From Leptidea sinapis (Eukaryota > Arthropoda > Insecta > Lepidoptera > Pieridae): a stretch of 64,000 bases of DNA. This document shows positions 1 through 10,450 of this stretch, one piece after another. Position 1 is the stretch's first letter. Each line of letters begins with the position of its first letter. The notes below the pieces were generated by a model. That model saw only the letters and a list, made by a program, of their open reading frames with translations, had not been told where the DNA came from and did not search any database. Location: the NCBI RefSeq assembly GCF_905404315.1, contig NC_066269.1, forward strand, positions 15,320,501-15,384,500, in the 5' to 3' direction. A program made the position numbers and the translations under genes.

Positions 1-2341
1 CGAGCAATATCCGTCGACAACGACCTGTATGCTACGCCCAGTGAGGAAGCTGGAGGTCCACTTGCACAAGCTCTCGGGAAGCCCAAATGATGGAAGTTTT
101 GAGAGGAGCGCCTTGTGCCATACACGATCAAAGGCCTTCGCTATATCCAGGCTAACTGCCAGGCCTTCCCCCTTGCTTTCAATAGCCGCCGCCCATCTAT
201 GTGTTAGGTATACCAGAAGATCACCTGCAGACCGTCCATGGCGAAAGCCGTACAGTCGGTCGTTGATCAACTGGTGACCCTCTAGGTATACTAAAAGCTG
301 GTGGCTAATTATGCTCTCCATGATTTTGGAGAGCAGGGAGGTGATAGCAATAGGCCTGTAGTTCGCCGGATCCGAACTGTCTCCTTTTTTTTGGATCGGA
401 TGGACAAGGGCTGACTTCCATGAGTCAGGGACTACGCCTTTGGAATAAGAGTGCCGGAATAAACGCTTTAGCACCGGCGTCAACTCAGGGGCACACGTTC
501 TAAGCACGATTGGAGAAATGCGATCCGGCCCGCTCGACTTCCTGACGTCCAACGAAAACAGAGCTCGCCTAACAGTTTTCTGTCTGAACTGTACTTCAGG
601 CATAGAGCTCTGACACCGCGGGATGGTCGGCGGTGTTTTTCCGTTGTCGTCAAGAGTCGAGTTGGAGGCGAAAAGAGCGCACAGGAGCTCGGCTTTCTCT
701 TTTGCCGTATGGGCCAGGGTGTCATTCCTCATGTGCAACGGCGGCATGGACGGCTGGTTGAAGTTACCAAGAGCAGCTTTCGACAACAACCAGAACTTGC
801 GTGTTCCGGTCGGGTAACTGGAAAGCTGCTCGCCGATTTTGACGACGTGCTTAGACTTCGCACGGGCGATTTGCCGCTTAAAAAATCTGGAGGCACGGTT
901 ATATTTCCTCTTAAGAACTTTGCAGTTCGAATCTTTTGTGCCCAGCGCCGCAACCCAAGTTCGATACGCCGGTTTTTTGCAGTCAGATGCTGCTTTAACT
1001 GAAGCATCGAACCAGGGCTGTGATCTGCCACCGATCGGTACTACAGAGCTTGGTATAAAAATATCCATGCCCTGCAGTATCACATCTGCAATGGCGCAGG
1101 CACTAGGATCATCCGAAGGGAAACAAACCCTGCCCCAAGGGTAGGATGCAAAAAAGAAACGCATCCTATCCCAATCTGCTGACTTGTAGTGCCAAACGCG
1201 GCGGGTCGCGGGTGGTCTGAGACGTTGGCGTCGGATAGGCACTACACTCCTGACCAGGCAATGGTCGGACGTTCCGAGAGGGGCGTCGACAAAGACCTGG
1301 TAACCATCGGGATGTGTAGTCAGCAGAAGATCTAATAAGGACGGCATGTGGCTATCCACATCCGGGAGCCGCGTTGGCGACTCAACCAATTGGGACAGAC
1401 CATACGCCAATGCAAAATTATGCACAGATCGCCCTGCGTAGTCTGTGGTACGTGATCCAAGCCATTCGGTATTGTGCCCGTTGAAATCACCCAAGACTAC
1501 GATTTCAGCGGAGGGGATCTGTGCAAGCACGACGTGAATTGCCGCTTGAACGCAGCCCATGAGATGATCGGTTTCTTCGTAACCACTATGGGACCTGTAG
1601 ACACACGCATAGATACGGACGCGGTCGTCTAAATCTACGCGGAGCCAGAGAGTAGACAGGTTCCTACCCTCAAAATTGCCGAGACGCCGACAGCAGATAT
1701 CCTCCCTAACGTACACACATACCCCGGCATGAGGCCAAAAGTTGTGCTCAATTTTGTACGCGGGGTACGTTAAATATGACGTATCGCTAGGTCGAGATAT
1801 CTGCGTCTCCGTAAGGAAACACAAGGCCGGCTGCGCCGTCTCAAGGTGGTGGTGGACGGCGATTAAATTGGAGTGAATTCCCCTGATATTGCAAAAGTCC
1901 ACGTTGAGCGTGGAGCTTGGTGCCGTGGTGTTACTGCCTCGTTTGTCCTCGGTCATGCGCGGTTCTGTGCCCACCCCAGAATACGAAGGGCGGCCCGAGC
2001 GAGAGTGCTCGGGGAGGGATTCTCCGGCTCTGGTAGAGCCGGTACCCTCCTGGGGTAATATCTTTTTACGGACCGCTCTCATAATTTTTGGGGGGGGGGG
2101 AAGGGATGGCCTCCGGTCCTCGACACTAACCTATGCAAAGCATAGCGGCACTAAGCCGCTACTTCACGCTGGTATTCTGTGCGAGTGTGGTAATTAACCC
2201 GGACGAGTCTGGCCCGATTGTGCTGACGTCATAAGACGGCAGCGTGACTCTCCCACTTCTAAAAAGCCCTTAGTCACCTCTTACGACACCCATGGGCCTG
2301 GGACTCCCCTATTCTTTTTACGCCCCGGGGAAAGTACAGGG
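1..2341 (-). mobile_element. LINE-B copy 1: 5' two thirds of an APE-type non-LTR retrotransposon, cut by window edge
   Basis: This is the minus-strand copy of the window's main LINE. Its 5' end lies near 2341, and position 1 falls inside the reverse transcriptase (RT) region, matching about 26884 in the second copy. Gene-sense order is a 5' leader (about 2341-1950), an apurinic-type endonuclease (about 1900-1100; LGDFNGHN near 1480-1505, SDHCLV near 1255-1277), a linker, then the RT N-terminal part (YGFRHGRSAGDLLVYL near 190-250). No long open frame survives: the best minus-strand pieces are about 100 codons, so frameshifts are present. The 5' boundary coincides with that of the copies ending near 29165 and 61103, so it is probably the true element start. 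Family knowledge says such elements copy by target-primed reverse transcription. The clade (Jockey/I-like) is inferred from motif style only. Confidence 0.85.
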
Positions 2342-3115
2342 CAATACTTCTTATAATATCATAATATCATTGACTGCTGGGGACAAATTTCGCGACACTT
2401 CAACATTAGTTTCTTCAAACTATAATTCGTTTTCTACAATGACAGTCGCCTGCCTGCCAGTTTATTCGGCTATGCCGTTTCAGATATAAGCCGGAAAAGC
2501 AACAGATAGAAATTAATTTTATAATCTGGTTTTTAGGTTAAACAAAAAATCACTTCAATAGTTATTGAGTATAGGCGGTCATAAACCAACTTCACAAAAG
2601 GGGAAGGTTATCTAATAGAGTGTATATTTATGTTTTTTACCATAATATATCTCCAAACATTTATGGGTAGAGTAACGTAAGCGGTACCTCCAGAATGGTC
2701 ATATGTTATAAAAAATAATCAAAACTTGAATATGCAGAATTTGGTGGAATGGAAATAATGAGAAAAACCACAATTGGCAACCGGAAATGCCCAACATTAT
2801 GTTTTTCACGGTCGTCGCTTTAATACGCGCGATTATTTAAATTGATATTATCATCAAAATGACTGATATTCCATAAAACCAATAAGAATTAGTATAATAG
2901 TCATTTGTGAAACGAGAGAGTATATGAAACATGTCCATAACATTCTAATGTTTATTTAAAATTATAGAAAATACATGATATCTTCTCAAATAAAACTCAA
3001 TTTATGTATATTATCACTATATTTTCAAATACACAACAAAATAAAACTACGTAATACTAGCTATCATAATTATTTAAGTTTAAATTCTCTTATAAATTAA
3101 ATCAAAAATAAATCA
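2342..3115. other. AT-rich non-coding stretch with one arm of a diverged ~90-bp duplication
   Basis: No gene is visible. Positions about 2405-2510 resemble 3672-3765 (shared words CTGCCTGCCAGT and AGCCGG...AACAGAT), so a short repeat brackets the last desaturase exon. The 3' UTR of that gene, if transcribed, would lie in the right part of this stretch. Confidence 0.4.
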
Positions 3116-3386
3116 TTAATCTGAATTGGTAATATCCACTGGGTTATGAACTGGTGTGCCATCGCCTAATCTCTTCGCTGTCGCATTTATCATCTCAGGA
3201 GTTGCTTCACGGAAGTCATAAGCCCACCCAATACTTCTGAAGAAATTTATGAAGTATGTGCACCAGTTAAAAGGGTCAAAATGCTCAGCCGCTTTGTAAT
3301 CGAATGGGAACATGTGATGGTAATATTGCTAGCCCTCGCCTAGAGTAATTGTTGCTACGAAGCGATTCTCGCTAGGCACAATGTTT
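3116..3386 (-). pseudogene. Desaturase terminal exon with in-frame TAG and altered third histidine box
   Basis: Acceptor TTATTTCAG (AG at 3387-3388) leads into NIVPSENRFVATITLGEG, then TAG, then QYYHHMFPFDYKAAEHFDP and on to a natural TAA at 3116-3118. Family members have GEG, an aromatic residue, then HNYHH, where the histidines bind iron. Here the aromatic codon is a stop and the first histidine is glutamine. The following 65 codons (RSIGWAYDFREATPEM...RLGDGTP) remain well conserved, which suggests inactivation was recent or that the stop is a sequencing or allelic difference. A single G-to-A change (TGG to TAG) would suffice for the stop. Confidence 0.8.
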
Positions 3387-4173
3387 CTGAAATAATTTTA
3401 ATAAATAAAATAAATTAATTCTTTAGTGCCATGGCATATTGTGCTTTATTGCCATAACATTTAAGGCGATGGAAAAAAAGGCAAAAGGAGAAGACTCAAC
3501 TTCACATGACTGATATGGGATTATGCATTCATGTTTCCATGCAATGCTGTTTTTCAGCCATCCCTTTCTCCCTAAGGTGCTGAGTGGGAATGTGTGACAC
3601 ACAATGAAATTTAAATAAGAAGGTAAGAGATTTATAGAAATTGATCATTTAATTTGAATTCATAATTTCATGGCTTAATTCGTTTACTTCAAACCATGCT
3701 TCGTTTTCTAAGAAAGCGTGCCTGCCAGTGTATATATAGCCGGTAAACAAACAGATTAAATTTAAGTTTTAATTTCCAATTTCTTGCGGAACGACTGTCT
3801 ACTATATATTTATGTATACATTAAATTGCTATACAAATACGCTTGCAACGCCCCAGATATTGGTAACTTGTACAGCAAATTAACAAATCAATAATCTCAT
3901 AGTGAAATATGGTTTACCTGATTATAAACGAAGAATATGAAATATGTTGACTATACTATATATATATATAATTCTGAAGTTTACCGGATGTTAAGCCGTC
4001 TTGCAAATAAACGCGGGAATAGTTATACGTCCGAATAAATCAATCATAAGCAAAATGTCTATTTGTAAAAATCTTGCATATTCTTGGATTATTCTCAAGT
4101 ACAACTTTATACCAAGTTTATTTGTAAGGCCGATGGCCTTTCACTATACTATAATAATTTAAAATGAATTCAC

Positions 4174-4359
4174 TTGTTATACGGCTTATATCCATATGCA
4201 TGAGCGAGTCTATTGACTGTTAGCTCACAGTAAAACATTATCAAGAATCGCAGGAAACATTGCCACGCTATGGCACATCGCCAATTCTCTCCCCACAATA
4301 ACATCGACATAGTTGTCGGTAACACGAAGCATAACATTAGCTTGAAATATGCAAAGTGC
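4174..4359 (-). pseudogene. Desaturase middle exon ending KPYNK
   Basis: Acceptor ATTTTCAG precedes the exon (AG at 4360-4361) and donor GTGAAT follows it (4173-4168). The 186-bp exon is open and reads CFVLPTTMSMLLWGENW, then VNRLAHAYGYKPYNK. This matches the family pattern of a hydrophobic pair of membrane segments, a WGE.W motif and a conserved intron position in the KPYDK lysine codon. The two bases left at its end (AA) combine with the first base of the next exon to restore lysine, so the frame is intact across this junction. No damage is visible within this exon. Confidence 0.8.
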
Positions 4360-4473
4360 CTGAAAATATACATTCTTAATAATTTAGCGCACTAAATATA
4401 AATTATCAACAAGTTTCCAAGTAACCTGATTATAAATAGAATTAGGTACACCGGAGGGATCCCAACAATTTTA

Positions 4474-4732
4474 ACAGTGGGAGGCTCCTTTGCACAGGAT
4501 GCCAGCTAGATTATGGGTACCACAACGGCCCCTTTTTCTGCCGTGAAGCAGTAATACAATAATAGAATGTGTAAACAATACTGTGTTTCGGTCTGAAGGG
4601 CGCCGTAGCTAGTGAAATTACTGGGGTTTTTCAAAAATCCTGAGCGGCACTGCATTGTAATGGCCAGGGCGTATCAATTACCACCAGCTGAACGTCCTGC
4701 TCGTCTCGTGCCTTATTTTCATAAAAAAAAAC
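4474..4732 (+). repeat. SINE-A copy (internally deleted)
   Basis: Starts ACAGTGGGAGGCTCC and ends TTATTTTCATAAAAAAAA, the two ends shared by all near-complete SINE-A copies here. The middle (from the GTAGCTAGTGAAATTACTGG word to GGTTTTTCAA) has lost about 65 bp relative to other copies. I see no convincing Pol III A/B boxes, so the family may instead be the amplified 3' part of a LINE. Confidence 0.8.
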
Positions 4733-4737
4733 CATAT

Positions 4738-4925
4738 ACCGCGGCAAGCCCTAGATTGGAACCCTCAAGGAAAACGCAAACGTGACCTGGTGACGGACTG
4801 TAATTGACGAAGCGAAAGACATCGGAAAGACCTGGAGTGAAATCGGACCTGAGAGATACTCACGACCACGATGGAGATGCACTGTGTATACATTCTGCCC
4901 CAGCTAGGGGATACAGGAACTTAAA
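4738..4925 (+). repeat. 3' end fragment of a further LINE family
   Basis: The decayed plus-strand frame reads WNPQGKRKR..., then KTWSEIG and RPRWRCTV, a pattern typical of the C-terminal tail of RTE/CR1-like reverse transcriptases (basic run, W.E, RWR). Stops and frameshifts are present. It directly follows SINE-A at 4732. Confidence 0.5.
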
Positions 4926-5133
4926 TGATAAATGAATAATTACACATGTATTACAAGCTTATAATCTTGCTCGAGAAGACTAGTAATCATACAAAGAAGG
5001 TTAGTAATCATTTGAACATTATAGACCAGTGTTGAAGCCTTTGAAAATGATAAAAAGTGAAAAAAAAATAATATAATTAAATCTATCGGAAAAGGAAGCG
5101 AATATAACAAAAAATATAAAAAAAACTTAAAAC

Positions 5134-5395
5134 AACCGAGTTCAAAAACGCTATTCTAAAACAATAGATATACGAGTAATATACACTAAAAAGTATAAAA
5201 ATAATTGCGTATTTTTATACAACATAATTCTAATTACGATTATTGTAATTTTTGGACTCGACCACATGGGAAGCACCGGCTTTCAAATAAAAAAGAATTA
5301 TCAAAATCGGTTCACCCAGTCGAAAGTTTTGAGGTAACAAACATAACAAAAAAATACCGACACATTGAGAACCTCCTCCTTTTTTGAAGTCGGTT
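5134..5395 (+). mobile_element. 262-bp MITE with AACCGACTTC-type terminal inverted repeats
   Basis: The left end AACCGAGTTCAAAAA and the right end (complement AACCGACTTCAAAAA) form 14/15 TIRs. The left half contains the CACTAAAAAGTAT...ATTGCGTATTTTTATACAA block also found at 29180-29230. The right half contains the TTCACCCAGTCGAAAG...CCTCCTCC block found at 25495-25580 and 54100. No transposase is present. Target duplication is not clear. Confidence 0.7.
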
Positions 5396-5479
5396 AAAAA
5401 TCAAATCTATTTATAAATGTAAAAAGGATAACTTTTTTCATTATTATTGATTAATTGTATGTTAAAAAAGTGTGAAAAC

Positions 5480-5740
5480 AAAAGTTGTAGATCATTTTAT
5501 TACTTACAACTTTGCCATTTTACTTTTTTCCATAGGACTTGCAGTTTTGCCGGAAATCGAGATAAACCGTTCTTTATTTTTTAGTTTTACCTTTAAATCC
5601 CTCCTTTTCCACTTCCCGGCATCAGATCGCCCGTTATTTTTTTTTTCTTTCATTTTTGTTATATTTTCTTCCAATTCCAATGGGTTTCATCCTACTATTA
5701 TTTTTTTTGGTTTCAAAAATTATCGACCCTGGTTTATGAT
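5480..5740. repeat. Dispersed repeat, first of two copies
   Basis: The segment from TTACTTACAACTTTGCCATT to ATTATCGACCCTGG recurs, diverged, at 18200-18422 with the same internal landmarks (TTTTTTCCATAGGACTT, AAATCGAGAT, TTTGTTATATT). Only non-coding sequence is visible; the type is unknown. Confidence 0.6.
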
Positions 5741-5965
5741 GTAAAGAGATATAAGTAGTATTCAATTAAAATTCCTCAGGTGATGTTTGCGATGTTTGTG
5801 ACACAATTACTGCAAAAGCTCTAGTAGGTATAGTTAAAATAAATGGTAGGATATCCTATCGAGTTTGAAAGCCAAAATAAAATAAACCATTTTTAATGGT
5901 CATTATATTCTTTCATTTATTGAATCAATTGTTTATCAGCAAAATGAAATAAAACTGATAACTTT

Positions 5966-6171
5966 CTTCCACTTGCACCCAAGCTGTGAATGAACTTCCT
6001 TGTGCGGTGTTTCCAGAACGACATGGGTACCGTAAAAAAATTGTGTACACTTTTCGAAAGAGCGGGCAAAGCTCCTGTGATTCCTCTGGTGTTGCAAGAG
6101 AATGTGGGCGGCGGTTATCACTTGACACCAGGTGACCCGTACGCTCGTTTGTCCTCCTTTTCCATAAAAAG
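5966..6171 (+). mobile_element. LINE-B 3' end fragment, 5'-truncated
   Basis: Matches the last ~200 bp of LINE-B: the ELPC codons (GAACTTCCTTGTGCGGTGTT), CATGGGTACC, CTCCTGTGATTCCTCTGGTG, then CGTTTGTCCTCC and a CCATAAAAA tail. The short frame is a remnant only. It sits in the desaturase intron. Confidence 0.85.
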
Positions 6172-6454
6172 GGACTATTTTCAGGTAAAATTGTAGATGT
6201 GATATTTTTAGATGGAATCCATCAAACTTTAGAGACTTATAGCCTGCGACTGTTGCTCGTATTTGTCAATTCTTCATTTTCGATTTTCAATACAAGAAAG
6301 CGCTGGCTGACTGACTGATAAAAATTTAATTTTCACATGTTTTGGTGAGTCTTGGAAATATGGTAGACATGTAGCAGCAGGGGGTTCATCGAATTGTTGA
6401 TATTTTGTAAGTGGTCTACGAGAAAAAACGTAGATATGTGAATCTCTGTGTTAA

Positions 6455-6600
6455 AAAGCTAAAAACGCATAAAGGCGTTTATCTTTCTCAAACTTGATTC
6501 CATTAGAATTTCTTTGATATAATTTCTAATATACTAGATACAACTACCGCTTCGGAAACAAATGACGCTCTGAGCTCTCATGTTTGGCGCTCTTTTTAAT
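6455..6600. repeat. Dispersed repeat with ACTACCGCTTCGGAAACAAATG core
   Basis: The same block recurs at 25321-25400 (left part) and 62999-63133 (landmarks GGCATTTATTTTCTC, CCTTTAGAATT, CTAATATACTAGATAC, GCTCTGAG). No coding potential. Confidence 0.6.
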
Positions 6601-7026
6601 AAAATATACATTATTGTACTGTCATTGCTATTGATATAAAATAATCATAATCTAGTCCCAGGCTGTCGGAACACTTAGATATTCAGCTGTGGAGTAAAAG
6701 GATTTACGACAGAGCCATTTTTATTTTTTTTTAATTTATTTATAGATAATGCCTGAATAGTGGCTGGGAATTTACCCTTAAAGCTATTATTATGTATCTT
6801 ATGAAGCCTACTAGAATTAGTTACAAGCAATCCCTTATTTCTAGTGTTATAATAATGAAACTCACTATTAAGAGCAAAAGGTGACGATTTTTGTGAAAGT
6901 TAGTGTATTAAATTTTCATAAATGTACTGACAGTGAACAGTCATAATATTTATTTCCTTAAATTATTATTTGAGAGACTGTCTATAACCAAGCTGATATA
7001 TAGCACGAACCGCTCTTAGATCTCAG

Positions 7027-7350
7027 TTTTTTTTGTTTTGAAAACAAGGCGACAAGCCGAGAACAAGACGAGCAGCATATTCAGCTGATGGTAATTGATA
7101 CGCCTATTACAATGCAGGGCCGCTCATGATTCCTTAAAACCCAAAGATTCTGAACGGCACTACAATTACGCTCGTCACCTTGAGACGCAAGATGTTAAGT
7201 CTTATTTGCCCAGTAATTTCACTAGCTACGGCGCCCTTCAGACCGAAACACAGTTTTGTTTACACATTACTGCTTCACGACAGAAATAGGTGCTGTTGTG
7301 GTACCTATAATCTAGCTGGCCTCCTGTGCAACGGAGCCTCCCACTGGTAC
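7027..7350 (-). repeat. SINE-A copy, nearly full length
   Basis: Read on the minus strand it runs from ACCAGTGGGAGGCTCC (7350) through GAAGGGCGCCGTAGCTAGTG, the GAGCGTAATTGTAGTGCCG region and GCTGATGCTGCTCGTCTTG to a degraded A-rich tail near 7027. It lies downstream, in gene sense, of the desaturase exon 7428-7569. Confidence 0.85.
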
Positions 7351-7427
7351 CCTCCCTCCCACTGGCTCCCACAGCTAGAACCAAAATTCAAATTCTTCAT
7401 GTTTATAATATTAGTTTAGATTATTCC

Positions 7428-7569
7428 CTGACCAGCGCTGGCGAAGGCACCAAGGAAAAACAATTTGAGTGGTAGAGTCGCTTTGTAGGATTTGTGTGTC
7501 CATAGCCGATGTGCTCCTCCAACGGGAGGAGGAATAACGATTCGAAAACCACTAAAAACATAAACATGG
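7428..7569 (-). pseudogene. Desaturase exon with first histidine box HRLWTH
   Basis: The exon opens after an acceptor TTTCCAG (AG at 7570-7571) and reads 47 codons in one frame, including VFSGF, GGAHRLWTHKSYKA and ending SAGQ. The HX4H box and the following SYKA are the strongest desaturase signature in the window. About four extra residues (IPPPV region) sit between the SGF and GGAHR landmarks compared with the usual spacing. The expected donor after the SAGQ glutamine reads CAG then GGAATA rather than GT, and the frame stops four codons later at 7416, so the donor looks broken or lies elsewhere. A SINE-A copy lies 77 bp downstream in gene sense and another, inverted, lies 260 bp upstream. 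Confidence 0.75.
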
Positions 7570-7828
7570 CTGGAAACAGATTCATATATTAGCAGTGAAA
7601 TTAGAAAAAAACACACTTGGGAAGTTTAGATAAATATACATGAACTTCCATTTCAGAAAAACTAATTATATGAAAATAATTTACTCTGTTAATTTAGTGT
7701 GAGATAATATTACTTTTAATCTCGTACCTAGTAGTATTATTTACCTTACTTAAATTAGGAGTTTCAGCACTGAAGGAAGATTTCGTTATATTAAGAATAC
7801 TTATTGTAATAATATTTTCGTTTAATTT

Positions 7829-8133
7829 GTGGGAGGCTCCATTGCACAGGATGCCGGCTAGAATATGGATACCACAACGGCACTTATTTTTGTCGTGAAG
7901 CAGTAATGTGTAAGCATTATTGTATTTCGGTCTGAAGGGCGCCGTAGCTAGTGAAATTACTGGGCAAATGAGACTTAACGTCTTATCTCAAGGAAACGAG
8001 CGCAATTGTAGTGCCGCTCAGATTTATTGGGTTTTTCAAGAATCCTGATCGGCACTGCATTGTAATGGGCAAGGCGTATCAATTACCATCAGCTGAACGT
8101 CGTCTTCATCTCGTCCCTTATTGTCATAAAAAA
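7829..8133 (+). repeat. SINE-A copy, full length
   Basis: Starts GTGGGAGGCTCCATTGCACA and ends CGTCCCTTATTGTCATAAAAAA. It contains the family stem-loop AGTGCCGCTCAG...CTGATCGGCACT. It is inverted relative to the copy at 7027-7350. Confidence 0.9.
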
Positions 8134-9810
8134 TGTAGTAATTGTTAAAATATATCTGCGTGATCAATTAAATCTTTAGATTTGCGCAATTCATAAAAAT
8201 ATGTAAGTTGAATAAAGTAAAGTTATGTAACGACGAAAGCCATTGTGCTAAAATTCAAAGCAATGAAAGAACACCTTTGGCACGGCGCGCTGGTATTGCA
8301 TATAATATTGATTGTCTAAACACTGGACCTGAGAGCTTTAACTACGGTAATAATTCATATTTCATCTATACTGGCTGAAATTTAAAACAACCGATAAATC
8401 ATAGGATTGTTCCCCAGACTCGCGTTAGCTTTATATGAAGATATTAAAATTTTATGTTTGTTTATGGCTTTGGGCAATGATAAAATTTATGAGAATGAGA
8501 CAGATGAAATGCTCATGGCTTATTCGATCCCCATTTTGGAGTGAATTCAGAAAGATATATTATGGATATAACTCCATACTAACATAAATATGAAAATTAC
8601 TTTGCCCATCTGTCACACACAAACTACAAAACTGATATTAATTAATTTTGTGTGAATAATCGCAAGCTGTCGCCTTAGAAGGCTAAAAAAATCATCACCC
8701 CACAAATTGGCAAAGCATAAATAGAGATAATTTGCACAGCTTTTACCCGTTTTGTTATCTTGAAAATTGAAACGAAAAATTTCGATCAAGACGTGAATGC
8801 ATTGCACGCATGCAGGCATGTAAAAAATGGAAAGTCCAAGTAAGTATCTTTCATCAACTGTAGGTCTTTATAAGCTGATGTCTTCGCTAAATCATTCACT
8901 ACTTAAAAACAGCTATCAAAACACAAGCCTTGAGATTTCATCAAGTGCCTGATGGTAGGTAAGAACATACTTTCGTCAGGAGGCGCGTCGACGTGCCTAG
9001 GCAAAAATTAATAAAAACTTTTGAAAAAAAGGCAAGGAGAGTATATGTTTAATTTGAATTATTTGTAAAAAATTTGGAAATTATTTTGGAAAAAGTAACA
9101 GATAGATAATTATGATGGATACATATTCCTTTTAATTTTATGCAAACATTTTTTTCTTTTATGATAAATCTTTACCTTTAATAAGGGCCCCCAAGCAAAT
9201 TTTTATACAAGGCACGCTTCGCCACAACCTTGCGTTGTATTTTTCTTAAATAAAGTTTATAAAATTATTACCTAAAAACTCTGACAGGCAACGAAAGATT
9301 CTCACAAATTCACCTTAATCTGTGAACAGGTGTGGGTCACAGTGAATGCTATAATATAAATAGTATGCAATATTTTCAATATTTCAAGTTATTTCGAAAT
9401 TGTTTATCAGTAAATTCAATGGGAATATTAACATAAATATTAATTTTAATACATTTGGCAAATATAAGAAATATATAATATGTGAATTCTTATAATTTGG
9501 ACTTATTTAAGCCATTAAACTTAAGATAACAAATATTGGCAATGCTGTGCATACCAATAAAAAAAATATAAGCATAAGATTTAATAAGTATTACTTTTAG
9601 GAAATTCACTTTAAATGAAACAGAGTATCGTGAATATAGTTTTAAGAATTAAGAATAGTTTGAATAAAAATATTTCGTTAATAAGCCTTTTATAAATAAA
9701 CTGCTGGCCCAGCAAACGTTGTACTGCCATGTTAATTAATTCGTATTAAGAAACATATTAATTAAATTGTAAGTGTAAAATATTCATGAAAATTTATCAT
9801 ACCTACAGCT
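8134..9810. other. AT-rich non-coding stretch; Helitron-type end near 9700
   Basis: No coding exon is recognised. At about 9700-9733, CTGCTGGCCCAGCAAACGTT followed by GTACTGCC matches the complement of the 3' end of the Helitron-like element at 42319-42638, so a short minus-strand fragment of that family is likely here. The rest shows only AT-rich sequence. Confidence 0.4.
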
Positions 9811-9850
9811 CTCGTCATCTTGAGACCGTCGGCCCAGTAATTTCACATTA
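9811..9850 (-). repeat. SINE-A fragment abutting the minisatellite
   Basis: CTCTCGTCATCTTGAGAC and GGCCCAGTAATTTCAC match the minus-strand SINE-A interior (CTCGTCACCTTGAGAC...GCCCAGTAATTTCAC). It runs straight into the 84-bp repeat array. Confidence 0.6.
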
Positions 9851-10450
9851 TATCACCATTATTGCGTTTGTAGATTAAGAATCTGTTGTATTAATCAAAC
9901 AGGCTAAGCATCTAGCAATGATAACTAGCCATTATATCACCATGATTGCGTTTGTAGATTTAGAATCTGTTCTATTAATCAAACAGGCTAACCATCTAGC
10001 AATGATAACTAGCCATTATATCACCATGATTGCGTTTGTAGATTTAGAATCTGTTGAATTAATCAAACAGGCTAAGCATCTAGCAATGATAACTAGCCAT
10101 TATATCACCATGATTGCGTTTGTAGATTTAGAATCTGTTCTATTAATCAAACAGGCTAACCATCTAGCAATGATAACTAGCCATTATATCACCATGATTG
10201 CGTTTGTAGATTTAGAATCTGTTCTATTAATCAAACAGGCTAACCATCTAGCAATGATAACTAGCCATTATATCACCATGATTGCGTTTGTAGATTTAGA
10301 ATCTGTTCTATTAATCAAACAGGCTAACCATCTAGCAATGATAACTAGCCATTATATCACCATGATTGCGTTTGTAGATTTAGAATCTGTTGTATTAATC
10401 AAACAGGCTAACCATATAGCAATGATAACTGGCCATTATATCACCATAGT
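9834..10450 (+). repeat. 84-bp minisatellite, about 7.3 copies
   Basis: The unit begins ATGATAACTAGCCATTATAT and repeats exactly every 84 bp (starts at 9918, 10002, 10086, 10170, 10254, 10338), with a diverged copy before and a broken one after. Four interior copies are identical and others differ at a few sites (GTTCTATT versus GTTGAATT or GTTGTATT; AACCATCT versus AAGCATCT). Because 84 is divisible by three, a 195-codon frame stays open from 9918 to 10505 (unit MITSHYITMIAFVDLES...). I regard the frame as a by-product: there is no promoter, splice or homology evidence for a protein. Confidence 0.95.

Larger units (their letters stand above)
3116..7569 (-). pseudogene. Acyl-CoA desaturase family gene remnant (three recognisable exons)
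   Basis: Three minus-strand exons (7428-7569, 4174-4359, 3116-3386) match the front-end, middle and C-terminal parts of membrane acyl-CoA desaturases. These are di-iron ER enzymes that put a double bond into fatty acyl-CoA and in moths also make sex-pheromone precursors. The first histidine box (HRLWTH) and the KPYNK and FDYKAAE landmarks are clear. The exon with the second box (HRxHH) was not found between 7428 and 4359. The third box reads QYYHH instead of the usual HNYHH and is preceded by an in-frame TAG where the family normally has an aromatic residue. The intron between the last two exons keeps GT-AG and restores frame. Upstream exons were not identified. The introns hold SINE-A, LINE-B and MITE copies. 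I infer a recently dead paralogue; an assembly error at the TAG is the alternative. Confidence 0.75.

Noticed and set aside
29..277. Plus-strand frames across LINE-B copies (also 26586-26972, 26830-27159, 59757-60068)
   Set aside because: They are antisense shadows of the minus-strand endonuclease/RT gene and recur wherever LINE-B does.
8613..8819. Possible upstream desaturase exon on the minus strand
   Set aside because: The translated frame shows no desaturase landmarks and no clear splice sites.
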